Shown here: one piece after another, positions 1-8,194 of the stretch
Numbering within the stretch: position 1 is the first letter of the stretch
Layout of the letters: every line of letters starts with the position of its first letter
Assembly (NCBI GenBank): GCA_012520255.1
Contig: JAAYOQ010000030.1
Coordinates: forward strand, 51,863 to 115,862
Length of the DNA: 64,000 nucleotides
Source of the DNA: Erysipelotrichia bacterium
GTDB taxonomy: Bacteria > Bacillota_I > Bacilli_A > Erysipelotrichales > Erysipelotrichaceae
Direction: 5' to 3'
Notes under the pieces: model-generated
What the model saw: only the letters and a program-made list of their open reading frames with translations
Told to the model about the DNA's origin: nothing
Databases searched by the model: none
Made by a program: the position numbers and the translations under genes

Positions 1-528
1 GAAGTCAGGGAAGTAACTAGAGAATCCTTAAGAAGAAATATTGGTATTGTCCAACAGGATGTTTTCTTATTTAATGACACTATTAAAAACAATATCCTAT
101 ACGGCAAATTAGATGCTACTGATCAGGAAGTTGTCGAGGCCGCAAAAAGAGCTAATATTCACGAATATATTGAAACACTGCCAGAGGGTTATGATACTCA
201 AATTGGTGAAAGAGGAGTTAAATTATCTGGTGGACAAAAGCAAAGGTTAAGTATTGCCAGAGTATTTTTAAAAAATCCAGCAATCTTAATACTTGATGAA
301 GCGACAAGTGCATTAGATAATGTCACTGAGCTGATGATTCAAAAGTCATTAGATGAGCTGTGTGAAGGTAGAACAACATTGGTTGTAGCTCATCGTTTGT
401 CAACCATTCAAAATGCTGATGAAATAGCTGTTGTTGATAAGGGACAAATTATTGAGCAGGGAAGTCATGATACTTTAATTAAAAATAATGGAGCTTATGC
501 CAAATTATATAGCCAGCAGTTAAAATAG
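1..528 (+). CDS. ABC exporter ATPase, C-terminal part (partial)
   Basis: The open frame runs in from the left edge and ends at a TAG at 526-528, giving 175 residues of an ABC nucleotide-binding domain. Visible in order are a Q-loop (GIVQQD), the signature [13 protein letters not shown], a Walker B with catalytic glutamate ([12 protein letters not shown]) and the H-loop (VVAHRLST). The spacing and signature are those of MsbA/LmrA-type exporters, in which the ATPase follows a six-helix membrane domain. That membrane domain and the Walker A lie outside the window. The frame is open from base 1, so the first in-frame ATG (334) is not the start. The exported substrate cannot be deduced. Confidence 0.93.
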   Translation, partial: EVREVTRESLRRNIGIVQQDVFLFNDTIKNNILYGKLDATDQEVVEAAKRANIHEYIETLPEGYDTQIGERGVKLSGGQKQRLSIARVFLKNPAILILDEATSALDNVTELMIQKSLDELCEGRTTLVVAHRLSTIQNADEIAVVDKGQIIEQGSHDTLIKNNGAYAKLYSQQLK

Positions 529-676
529 CAATAAAACATGAATAAAATTTTGTAATGCTTTCTGTTTTGTCAGTTTTATACATTTTTGTGTTTGTTTATC
601 GATGCTATGCACTTATTATCTTTGTTTTGAAATGCTTTGATTTTTAAAATATATTTTTAGGGATAAATGAGATGAA

Positions 677-711
677 AAAAACGATAAAGTTTATTTTACT
701 CTATCGTTTTT
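677..711. terminator. Bidirectional terminator between ABC gene and SPFH gene
   Basis: An A-run and ACGATA at 677-686 pair with TATCGT and a T-run at 702-711. The stem extends inward with AGT/ACT after one A.C mismatch, and the loop is seven bases. It is U-rich when read on either strand and lies between convergent genes, so it probably ends both. Confidence 0.8.
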
Positions 712-737
712 GATTTGCCTTTTAATATTATAATAAG

Positions 738-1637
738 CTATTTTTCAACAATTTCTTTAGCACTGGTTAGTAGCGAAGCAACAGCTTGTAATTCATTTGG
801 TATGACAATCTTAGTTGCCTGACCATCAGCTAATTTTTGATAGGCTTCTAAAGATTTAAGAGCTAAGTATTCTTTTGAAGGGTTAGATTGATTGATTAGA
901 TCGATACTCTTGGCTTGGGCTTCATAAACTCTATATAGAGCTTCAGCTTGACCTTCTGCTTCCGCAATTAAGAATTGTTTTTTAGCTTCTGCTCTTAGTA
1001 ATGCGGATTCTTTTTCACCTTCAGCTACCAAGATAGCACTACGTTTGTCGCCTTCCGCCTTTAAGATAGCTTCACGTCTTTCACGTTCTGCACGCATCTG
1101 TTTTTCCATAGCTTCCTGAATATCTTTTGGTGGCAGGATATTTTTTACTTCAACACGTCTTACTTTGATTCCCCACGAGTCAGTTGCATCATCAAGGATT
1201 ACCCTCATTTCGTCATTTATAATGTCTCTACTGGTTAAAGTGTCATCTAATTCTAAGTCACCAATGATATTTCTTAAGGTAGTAGAAGTTAAATTTTCGA
1301 TTGCATTAATTGGCCCGACTACACCATAAGTATATAGTTTAGGGTCAGTAATTTGAAAGTATACAACTGTATCAATTTGCATTGTTACATTATCTTTAGT
1401 GATAACTGGTTGAGGTTCGAAATCTTTAACGACCTCTTTTAAAGTAACTTTATTACTGATACGGTCTACAAACGGTAACAAAAAGTGTACTCCAGTAGTC
1501 CAGGTTGCATGATAAGCTCCAAGTCTTTCTATGACATAAGCTTCAGATTGAGGTACGATTCTAACTGTATATATCAATACAGCAGCAACAATTGCGAATA
1601 GTACCAAAAAGATAATTAATTTTTCAATGATTCCCAT
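738..1637 (-). CDS. SPFH/stomatin-family membrane protein (paraslipin type)
   Basis: This 299-residue protein has one N-terminal membrane helix (about residues 5-27), then an SPFH/band-7 domain (VPQSEAYVIERLGAY, then VTLKEVV and DNVTMQIDTVVYFQ). A long charged alanine/glutamate coiled coil rich in AEGE/AEAE repeats follows (about 180-245). This is the architecture of QmcA/paraslipin scaffolds, which oligomerise on the inner face of the membrane and organise microdomains or proteases. It lies 17 bases downstream of an NfeD-type gene, the classic stomatin-NfeD pairing. No catalytic function is implied. The family call is firm, the physiological role is not known. Confidence 0.92.
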   Translation of the reverse strand: MGIIEKLIIFLVLFAIVAAVLIYTVRIVPQSEAYVIERLGAYHATWTTGVHFLLPFVDRISNKVTLKEVVKDFEPQPVITKDNVTMQIDTVVYFQITDPKLYTYGVVGPINAIENLTSTTLRNIIGDLELDDTLTSRDIINDEMRVILDDATDSWGIKVRRVEVKNILPPKDIQEAMEKQMRAERERREAILKAEGDKRSAILVAEGEKESALLRAEAKKQFLIAEAEGQAEALYRVYEAQAKSIDLINQSNPSKEYLALKSLEAYQKLADGQATKIVIPNELQAVASLLTSAKEIVEK

Positions 1638-1654
1638 AAATATATGTCCTTTCT

Positions 1655-2080
1655 TTAATCTATTCTTTTTACAATTAATTTTGCACCTTCGATAGCAACA
1701 ATTCTAACATTGGTGCCTTCAGGAATTGGATGATTGTCTAAACTGGCACAACTCCACTTTGTTCCACCAGTATCAATTTCACCCCAACTATTAGAAGTAA
1801 TTTCTTTACTTAGTGTAGCATTTTGACCAATTAAACGATCATAGTTTGTTGGAACAATATTTCCTCTTAAATAATTATGTGCCATCGGTCTAATAATTAG
1901 CATCGATGCAATCGAAACAACAAAGAAAGCGATATATTGCCAGATTGCCTGTATTTTTAACCATGCCAACAGTGCACTGGCAAGAGCTCCAAATATGAAC
2001 CAGACACAGATTAGATTTCCTACAGTAAAGATTTCTATTATAAATGCTGCGATTGCTACAATAATCCACATAGTTAACAT
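1655..2080 (-). CDS. NfeD-like membrane protein
   Basis: This 141-residue protein matches the short NfeD type. Two or three hydrophobic helices (about 3-68) are followed by a small OB-fold-like soluble domain (LIGQNATLSKEI, GEIDTGGTKWSC, then IPEGTNVRIVAIEGAKLIVK). Short NfeD proteins lack the ClpP-like protease of the long form and are encoded beside SPFH proteins, as here. The soluble domain is thought to bind or regulate the SPFH oligomer. The gene follows the 123-residue unknown gene by three bases and precedes the SPFH gene, so all three are probably one transcript. Confidence 0.9.
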   Translation of the reverse strand: MLTMWIIVAIAAFIIEIFTVGNLICVWFIFGALASALLAWLKIQAIWQYIAFFVVSIASMLIIRPMAHNYLRGNIVPTNYDRLIGQNATLSKEITSNSWGEIDTGGTKWSCASLDNHPIPEGTNVRIVAIEGAKLIVKRID

Positions 2081-2083
2081 TTG

Positions 2084-2455
2084 TTAATCCTCCTTACTTG
2101 TCAAATCGACTATTAACATCATATCATTTTCATCGAATGTTGCGCTATACTTTACGTTATCACTTAAAGGATATTCAGTTAATTCTTCTAACAATTTCAA
2201 TAAATTACGATTGGCGATTCGGGCGTATCCCTTGCCTAAATTAACCCTGTGTAGTTTTTCAGAAGGATATAAGCCTAAATCAATATCTTTTTTAGTGACA
2301 GGTTTGATAGCGAGTCTCTTGTTTTTTTGATCTAGTCCAATCAAACACCATCTGACATCAGAAAAGCGATTAGCTGCACAATTATTCAGAGTGATATAGT
2401 TATCACTTAAAGTAACAATCATCGAATAAGCGTTTCCTTTTAACCATTGAAACAT
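2084..2455 (-). CDS. Uncharacterised 123-residue protein, first gene of the NfeD/SPFH operon
   Basis: I do not recognise the family. The protein starts MFQWLKGNAY and is soluble, with no membrane helix or signal peptide. It mixes beta-type hydrophobic stretches with a central RIANRNLLKLLEEL helix and an acidic end. I chose the ATG at 2455 because GAAGGGAG sits at the right distance upstream. The longer frame would need a TTG at 2473, which lies before that ribosome site. It overlaps nothing and is three bases from nfeD. Its position suggests a cytoplasmic partner of the SPFH/NfeD pair, which is inference only. Confidence 0.7.
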   Translation of the reverse strand: MFQWLKGNAYSMIVTLSDNYITLNNCAANRFSDVRWCLIGLDQKNKRLAIKPVTKKDIDLGLYPSEKLHRVNLGKGYARIANRNLLKLLEELTEYPLSDNVKYSATFDENDMMLIVDLTSKED

Positions 2456-2477
2456 CAGTATCACTCCCTTCAATTAA

Positions 2478-2506
2478 ATTATATGATATATTTTAAATGT
2501 TTGCAA
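2478..2506 (-). promoter_or_regulatory. Promoter of the 123-aa/NfeD/SPFH operon
   Basis: Read on the minus strand, TTGCAA (2506-2501), a 17-base spacer and TATAAT (2483-2478) stand just upstream of the first gene (start 2455). The spacing is ideal for the housekeeping sigma factor. Confidence 0.65.
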
Positions 2507-2581
2507 CAAATTATATAATTTTGCATGCATTTGTATTTTTCTGAACCGTTAGTCTTTCACCGCTACATATTTGTTAATGTT

Positions 2582-2611
2582 TTGACAATGGTTTGAAATA
2601 AAAAGTATAAT
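2582..2611 (+). promoter_or_regulatory. Sigma-A-type promoter of the oxidoreductase operon
   Basis: A perfect TTGACA (2582-2587) and a perfect TATAAT (2606-2611) are separated by 18 bases. They stand about 85 bases before the start at 2695. No obvious riboswitch fold is seen in the AT-rich leader. Confidence 0.75.
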
Positions 2612-2694
2612 ATAGATAATATTATTATTGTTGCTTTTGGAAAAAATTGTTTCGAAAATCAATTAAATATATATTTTAAGGAGGGATAAAACAT

Positions 2695-3564
2695 ATGAAA
2701 ATTGTATTGGCAGGAGCCTTTGGGAACTTAGGTTTTGAAGTTTTAAAACAGTTAGTTGAAAAAGGTTATGAAGTTGTTGCTGCTGACCTGAAGGAAAAAG
2801 CTAACAATGGTTATGAGGGTAAATATACTTTTAAAGCAATTGATGCCACAAAGCCTGAAACATTAGAAGACTTATGTGAAGGAGCTGATTTGGTTATAAC
2901 AACTGTGGGTTTAACTTCATCAAGCACTAAATTTACGGCATACGATATTGATTACCAGGGAAATTTAAATTTGCTTAATGAAGCTAAAAGAGCAGGTGTA
3001 AAGAAATTTAATTACATTTCAGTTATTGCCTGTGAAAGAGATGGAGCAGAAAAAGTTCCAATGCTACATGCTAAGTGGTTATTTGAAGAAGAGTTAAGAA
3101 AGTCTGGTATGGATCATGTTATTTATCGTCCGACAGGTTACTTCTATGATATTGCTAAGGTATTCAGACCTTATATCGAAAAAGGTGAAATGCAGCTGTT
3201 AAAGGGATATGGCACTATTAAGGCCAACGTTGTAGCATGTGAAGATTTTGCAGCTTTTATCATTGAGCATATGAATGATAAAGGAAATCCAATCTATGAA
3301 GTTGGAGGAAAAGAAACCTATACCTATGAAGAAATGGCTAAGTTATGTTTTGATGCTGCTGGTAAAGAAACTAAAATTAAATATGCTCCGCCTTGGATGT
3401 TTGATATTTTAGCTAAACTTCCTAAAATCAAAAAAGAAGGCAAAAAAGATATTATCCTATTTTCCAAATGGACTTTAACTAATAGCTTAGTAGGCAGGGA
3501 TGTTACTGGAGAATCGAGTTTTAAAGAATATATTGAAGAGTATTTTGGAGGTAAATCATGGTAG
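2695..3564 (+). CDS. NAD(P)-binding atypical short-chain dehydrogenase (NmrA/SDR type)
   Basis: This 289-residue protein has an N-terminal Rossmann motif (VLAGAFGNLGFEVLKQL, GxxGxxG type), an acidic end to beta-2 (VVAADLKEK), and FNYISVIACERDG followed by HAKWLFEEELRKSG. There is no clear YxxxK active site, which fits the atypical SDR/NmrA subgroup of redox sensors or sugar and isoprenoid-quinone-type oxidoreductases. The start has AAGGAGGGA upstream. It overlaps the next gene, a steroid-reductase-fold membrane protein, by seven bases, so the two may act on one lipid-like substrate. The substrate is unknown. Confidence 0.8.
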   Translation: MKIVLAGAFGNLGFEVLKQLVEKGYEVVAADLKEKANNGYEGKYTFKAIDATKPETLEDLCEGADLVITTVGLTSSSTKFTAYDIDYQGNLNLLNEAKRAGVKKFNYISVIACERDGAEKVPMLHAKWLFEEELRKSGMDHVIYRPTGYFYDIAKVFRPYIEKGEMQLLKGYGTIKANVVACEDFAAFIIEHMNDKGNPIYEVGGKETYTYEEMAKLCFDAAGKETKIKYAPPWMFDILAKLPKIKKEGKKDIILFSKWTLTNSLVGRDVTGESSFKEYIEEYFGGKSW

Positions 3565-4367
3565 GAAAAGTATTCCCTTCACCATTGTGGTGGATTTTAT
3601 TGGCCATTAGCGCTCTTTTGACACTCTGTGGTTTTTATCGATTTGTCTGGTTTATGTCTGTAGGATATGGCTTTGCGGTAATGGGGATAGGAGCAGGATT
3701 ATTAATTTATACTTTAATTAACGGTTCAGCTACAACAACGGTCATTTTGATGAGTATATTATTAATGGTTTATGGCTTCAGATTAGGTTATTTCTTATTA
3801 GCTCGTGAATTGAAAAATGCTCAATACAGGAAGACGTTGGAATCAACAGGTTCAACGAAAAAAATGCCAGTTTTTGTTAACCTGATTATGTGGGCATATT
3901 CAATGTGGATGTATATGTCTCAGAGCTCTCCAGCAATATATCGTTATGCCAATGGTACAAGTGGAGATATTTGGGGCTATGTTGGAGTAATACTTATGGC
4001 AACAGGAATTATTGGAGAAACAATTGCTGATAAACAAAAATCAGCCGCTAAAGCGGTTAATCCAAAAAGATTCTGTGACATAGGCTTATATAAAATCGTT
4101 CGTTGCCCAAACTATTTTTCAGAAATTATATTCTGGACAGGGTTATATATAAGCGGTTTTGGGACACTTGTTAAAGGACAATGGATCATGGCTTCTATCG
4201 GATATGTTCTGATTGTTTTTGTGATGATTCATGGAGCATATAGACTGGAAAAACGCCATGAAAAAAATTATGGGCATGATCCTGAATATCGCAAGTATGC
4301 TGAAAGTACACCAATCCTGTTTCCATTTATACCAATTTATCATTTAAGTAAAATTGAAAGGGAGTAA
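3558..4367 (+). CDS. DUF1295 / steroid 5-alpha-reductase-like membrane protein
   Basis: This 269-residue protein has about six or seven hydrophobic helices. The C-terminal half carries the DUF1295/ICMT-like pattern: RFCDIGLYKIVRCPNYFSEI, then a helix, then HGAYRLEKRHEKNYG and YRKYAESTPILFPF. Relatives are integral-membrane NAD(P)H-dependent reductases or methyltransferases acting on lipid substrates. It overlaps the upstream oxidoreductase and is two bases from the next membrane gene, so it is translationally coupled. The reaction is not known. Confidence 0.8.
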   Translation: MVGKVFPSPLWWILLAISALLTLCGFYRFVWFMSVGYGFAVMGIGAGLLIYTLINGSATTTVILMSILLMVYGFRLGYFLLARELKNAQYRKTLESTGSTKKMPVFVNLIMWAYSMWMYMSQSSPAIYRYANGTSGDIWGYVGVILMATGIIGETIADKQKSAAKAVNPKRFCDIGLYKIVRCPNYFSEIIFWTGLYISGFGTLVKGQWIMASIGYVLIVFVMIHGAYRLEKRHEKNYGHDPEYRKYAESTPILFPFIPIYHLSKIERE

Positions 4368-4369
4368 GT

Positions 4370-4987
4370 ATGAATGAATTTTCTATTTCAATGGCAATTG
4401 TCGATTATATTCCAGTAATATTCTTTATTATTGGAGTAGCAATACTAAATAGAGATTTGCACAATAAAATGGGCAGAACAGCATTTAGTTTATTTGCCAC
4501 CGGTACAACCAATGTAGCATTGGCAGGCTTGCTGAAAGCTACTCATAAACTTTTATATGCTGCCAATATTTGTGATTTTAAAACTTTAACAGATATGTTT
4601 TTCGCTACTCAGGCAATAGGATTTATGTTTGCAGGATTTGGACTGGTACTAGCGTTGATCCAAAGAAAGGATGTAATGGTAGCAACTGCTCCAGTGGTAT
4701 TCAGCGGGACATTCCTATTTGTTTCAATGATGGTTTCAGGTCTTGGAGCAATGAATGTCTGTTTGAGTATTTTGGCAAAAAGATTAAACAGAAAGAAAAC
4801 AGTTATCTTCTTTATCGTTTCGTTTGTCTGTAGTTTAATGATGGGTTATCTATCAAGTAGAGACTTTACTCAAAGTTTTATGAACTGGCTAGCTCAAGGC
4901 ATCAATATTATTAGTCAGGGTGCTTTCCTGATTGGAGTAGTTTCTTTACATCGTGCTGGTTTAAGAGACTATAGATTTAAGGAATAA
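4370..4987 (+). CDS. Polytopic membrane protein of unknown function
   Basis: This 205-residue protein is almost entirely hydrophobic, with roughly six predicted helices and short polar loops (LNRDLHNKMGR, LAKRLNRKKT, HRAGLRDYRFKE). I do not recognise a family. GGGAG precedes the start at 4370 and the gene follows the DUF1295 gene directly. It is probably the third member of a lipid-linked redox or membrane module, which is inference from position. Confidence 0.7.
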   Translation: MNEFSISMAIVDYIPVIFFIIGVAILNRDLHNKMGRTAFSLFATGTTNVALAGLLKATHKLLYAANICDFKTLTDMFFATQAIGFMFAGFGLVLALIQRKDVMVATAPVVFSGTFLFVSMMVSGLGAMNVCLSILAKRLNRKKTVIFFIVSFVCSLMMGYLSSRDFTQSFMNWLAQGINIISQGAFLIGVVSLHRAGLRDYRFKE

Positions 4988-5019
4988 AAAAAAGGATTAA
5001 TCCTTTTCTTTGAAGAAAA

Positions 5020-5055
5020 AACAAGAAACTTTTGTTTGAAGTTCTTGTTTTTTTG
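5020..5055. terminator. Bidirectional terminator between membrane operon and nrdJ
   Basis: AACAAGAAACT at 5020-5030 pairs with AGTTCTTGTT at 5040-5049 with one bulged A, and a T-run follows. A second, smaller palindrome (AAAAGGATTAATCCTTTT) lies just before it at about 4990-5007. The genes on both sides converge here. Confidence 0.75.
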
Positions 5056-5062
5056 TTTTATC

Positions 5063-7564
5063 TTATAATCCGCATTTTAATTGTGCACTACAGTTGGTGC
5101 AGGTATTACAACCACCTATCTCTTCAACTACACCCTCTAAACAGATTGGACAGATGTTACCTACTTCAACACCAATTTCTCTATCTTGTCTATCGCTTCT
5201 TAGGTTAGTTTTCTTTTCTTCTTCTTGAACTTCACTAACTAGAATACCGAAGTCTTTGACAATATCCATTTGGGCGAATGTTTCGCCTTCTTGTTCATTT
5301 GATAGAGTTAGTACCTGGCTATCTCTTGAGCCATCAACATAAACGGTGCCACCTTTAGCTCCACCATAGTATAATCTAGTGTAAAGTTTTTGAACCTGTC
5401 TGACACTATAACCTTTAGGAGCATTTACAGTTTTAGAGATGGATGAATCAATCCAACGCTGGATTCGACATTGCGAATCAGCATGCTCTTCAGGAGTAAG
5501 TTCCATCGCACTGACAAAGTAATCTGGAAGTGTTTCTCTGGTATATTCAGGGTTTAACTTTAAGAAATCATCCACTATCTGAGCATTTACTTCGATAAAT
5601 TTACCAAGTCTGCCGCTTCTGAAATATGAGAATGAGAAGTAAGGTTCTAAACCGGTAGCTACACCAACCATTGTTCCTGTAGATCCTGTTGGAGCAATAG
5701 TTAACAGATGAGAGTTTCTAATACCATATTTTAAGATATCTTGGCGAATGTCTTCATCCATCTGTTTCATGTAGCCAGAATTGATGAAAGCTTCATGATT
5801 TTCTTTTAAGAATGGAAAGCTTCCTTTTTCTTTAGCTAATTCAATTGATTGTCGATATGCATTTGTAGCAATGCAGTGGAATACCTCATCGATAGTATCA
5901 AGTGCTTCTGGTGAACCATAGCGCTTGCCTGCCCAGATTAACAGGTCATGAAGACCCATTACACCTAAGCCAATTCTTCTTTCTCCTAAAGCCTGAATTT
6001 CATTTTGTTTTAAGAAATAAGGAGTAGAATCAATGACATTATCTTGTAATCTGATCGCATTTTTAACAGTTTGAGCTAACTTATCAAATAGAATTTCTCC
6101 TGTTTTTTTGTTGACAAAGTTAGCCAGGTTGATAGCCGCCAGATTACAGACTGAATATGGAGCCAATGGTTGTTCGCCACAAGGATTTGTCGCTACAACC
6201 TTTTGTCCATAGGCAACCGCATTTGTCATTTTATTGGCATTATCAATAAAGAAGATGCCAGGCTCTGCTGAGTAAGTAGCGCAGAAACAGATTAAATCCC
6301 AAATATCTCTGGCTTTAACAGTTCGATATGTTTTAATTGGAAGTGGCCAAGTATGAATGTCACCATAGTCTTTCCAATTATCATCATAAAATTGTTTTTC
6401 TTCAGGTGTATAGTTGTCTAAATCCGGGAAACGCAAATCAAAGGTTAAATCATTTTTTACTGCTTCCATAAATTCATCAGTAATGGTAACTGAAATATTT
6501 GCGCCTGAAAGGAAATCAGAATTTATTACTTCAAAATGACCACCATTCATCAACTGTTCATGAGCATAGTTAATGAGTTTAATATCAGCATTGGCATCTT
6601 TGGTAATAGTTTCAAAAATATCGATTTGTAAGTTTGTCAAGGGAACAAATTTCAGTTTGTTGCTGGCATGATATCTAATCTGTTCATCATTTGAATTATC
6701 TGCCAACCATTTCAATACTCTTGGATTTTGCATTTTAGAAACAATGAATTCGATAATATCTGGATGCCAGTCAGCTAACATAATCATCTGAGCCCCTCTT
6801 CTAGAGCCACCCTGTTCAACCAGATGAGTTAAATTAGCGATGTCATTTAACCAGCTGACAGCACCTGAACTTTTACCGCCAACCCCTTTAGCCAAGGCAT
6901 TTTTAGGTCTAAGGGTAGAACCGTTTGTTCCAACACCGCCACCTCTAGACATAATTTCCATAACTTCTTGACGATGGGTAGCAATACCACCTCTAGAATC
7001 ATCAATAAAAGGCATAACAAAACAGTTAAAATAAGTTACTTCAGTACCACTTCCTGCTCCATATAAGACTCTACCGGCAGGAATAATATTTAGTTTAGCT
7101 AGTTCTTCAGCAAAGATACTGCCATATTCAGCTCTTTTTTCTTCTTTTTCAACTTCCGCCAGGGCATTACCGACTCTTAAAGCTATTTGTTCCCAATAAA
7201 TTTCAACTGGTTTATCAATTATATTTTTTTCTCTTTTAATTAAACCTGTTTCAATTTCTTCAGGATCAGTTAGTGCACCTCTAGAGTCTTCTTCAAGTTC
7301 AATAATACAGTAGTTGTCGAACATTTCCTTGATGTAACCAACACCTCTTGCCGGGTAAACAGGGTCTTCTTTAACTATTGTCAAAACTAAATCTCCAACT
7401 GCTAATGTTTTTAAATCAATATCTTTTTGTGAGTATCTATCTAACATTACCAGTCTAGAAACACCAGTGTGAGTAATTTTAAAATCATCCTCAATAGGAT
7501 AGATTAATGGAAAATTATTCTTGATGTCTGAATTAAGTTTTTTGATTAAGTCTTGACTATACAT
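5063..7564 (-). CDS. nrdJ: Adenosylcobalamin-dependent (class II) ribonucleotide reductase
   Basis: This 833-residue enzyme reduces ribonucleotides to deoxyribonucleotides with adenosylcobalamin as radical source, so it needs no small subunit. Seen are the first redox cysteine (YFNCFVMPF), the active-site NPCGEQPLAP, a GSTGTM loop (IAPTGSTGTMVG), and a C-terminal zinc-ribbon-like tail with CPIC and CNTCTNC that carries the reducing cysteines. These fit the NrdJ family. The start has CGGAGG upstream. No class I or III reductase is in this window. The next gene upstream is a diverged cobalamin adenosyltransferase on the same strand, 65 bases away, which could supply the cofactor. Confidence 0.95.
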   Translation of the reverse strand: MYSQDLIKKLNSDIKNNFPLIYPIEDDFKITHTGVSRLVMLDRYSQKDIDLKTLAVGDLVLTIVKEDPVYPARGVGYIKEMFDNYCIIELEEDSRGALTDPEEIETGLIKREKNIIDKPVEIYWEQIALRVGNALAEVEKEEKRAEYGSIFAEELAKLNIIPAGRVLYGAGSGTEVTYFNCFVMPFIDDSRGGIATHRQEVMEIMSRGGGVGTNGSTLRPKNALAKGVGGKSSGAVSWLNDIANLTHLVEQGGSRRGAQMIMLADWHPDIIEFIVSKMQNPRVLKWLADNSNDEQIRYHASNKLKFVPLTNLQIDIFETITKDANADIKLINYAHEQLMNGGHFEVINSDFLSGANISVTITDEFMEAVKNDLTFDLRFPDLDNYTPEEKQFYDDNWKDYGDIHTWPLPIKTYRTVKARDIWDLICFCATYSAEPGIFFIDNANKMTNAVAYGQKVVATNPCGEQPLAPYSVCNLAAINLANFVNKKTGEILFDKLAQTVKNAIRLQDNVIDSTPYFLKQNEIQALGERRIGLGVMGLHDLLIWAGKRYGSPEALDTIDEVFHCIATNAYRQSIELAKEKGSFPFLKENHEAFINSGYMKQMDEDIRQDILKYGIRNSHLLTIAPTGSTGTMVGVATGLEPYFSFSYFRSGRLGKFIEVNAQIVDDFLKLNPEYTRETLPDYFVSAMELTPEEHADSQCRIQRWIDSSISKTVNAPKGYSVRQVQKLYTRLYYGGAKGGTVYVDGSRDSQVLTLSNEQEGETFAQMDIVKDFGILVSEVQEEEKKTNLRSDRQDREIGVEVGNICPICLEGVVEEIGGCNTCTNCSAQLKCGL

Positions 7565-7629
7565 AAACAGGTTCCTCCGACAGTGTATTTATATTCTAAC
7601 ATATATAAATCAATTAAGGGGTATGAAAA

Positions 7630-8082
7630 TTATTTACATTTTACTTGTAAACAATACATAAAATCCGAAAGACGATTAATGAAAGATAAATAGAAAACTT
7701 CATCTTCATTTATGGCGACAAGTGCTCTTTCTAAGGATCTTACTTTAGCTCTGGCCTTACTTATAGCAATCCTGTCTTGCTGTTTGTAAGGATAGTTGAA
7801 TTTGAAAGTCTCAGGACAATCTTCAATTTCCTTTTCTAATTTGGTTAATAAAAAAGAAATATCAAAAACTTCCTGATAGCCAGAAATATAACCAGCTATG
7901 CCACTTAAGGTTTTAACTATCTCTTTAATATAAGGAATATCAATAAAACAATCAGCTTCAAGGACACTGACAATAGTTTCATCAATCAGTCCTAAAGCAA
8001 CAATAATTTTATCATCTTTCCTTACTCTTCTGTTTTTTAGATCAGTAAACAAAAAATCGCCTTTTTTTGTCGAAATTTTCAT
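7630..8082 (-). CDS. Diverged PduO-type ATP:cob(I)alamin adenosyltransferase (candidate)
   Basis: This protein of 150 residues fits the PduO/MMAB fold pattern although it is far from the consensus. Seen are an N-terminal TKKGD (5-9) with T13, RxxKDD (R19-D24), GLIDE (31-35), RAKVR (R111, R115) followed by ER (118-119), and FINRLSD (N136). In PduO enzymes these places bind ATP and cobalamin. The glycine of GDxG is lost (GDFLFT). The enzyme would adenosylate cob(I)alamin, which fits its position just upstream of the AdoCbl-dependent reductase on the same strand. I chose the ATG at 8082 because AAGAGGTGG lies eight bases upstream, and a GTG at 8091 falls inside that site. Confidence 0.72.
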   Translation of the reverse strand: MKISTKKGDFLFTDLKNRRVRKDDKIIVALGLIDETIVSVLEADCFIDIPYIKEIVKTLSGIAGYISGYQEVFDISFLLTKLEKEIEDCPETFKFNYPYKQQDRIAISKARAKVRSLERALVAINEDEVFYLSFINRLSDFMYCLQVKCK

Positions 8083-8148
8083 ACCAGCCACCTCTTTATT
8101 ATAGTATAAACAAAAAATGAAACAATATGTGATATAACTTTTTTATTA

Positions 8149-8157
8149 TGTTAGAAT
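8149..8157 (+). promoter_or_regulatory. Extended -10 upstream of ispD
   Basis: TG-T-TAGAAT at 8149-8157 is the same extended -10 as before rpsF. No good -35 is seen. It lies 38 bases before the ispD start. Confidence 0.4.
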
Positions 8158-8194
8158 TAATTAAACAATTAAGCAATGAATGGTAGGAGTTGTT

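Noticed and set aside
4143..4343. Minus-strand 66-residue frame inside the DUF1295 gene
   Set aside because: It is a shadow of a well-supported gene and lacks its own ribosome site.
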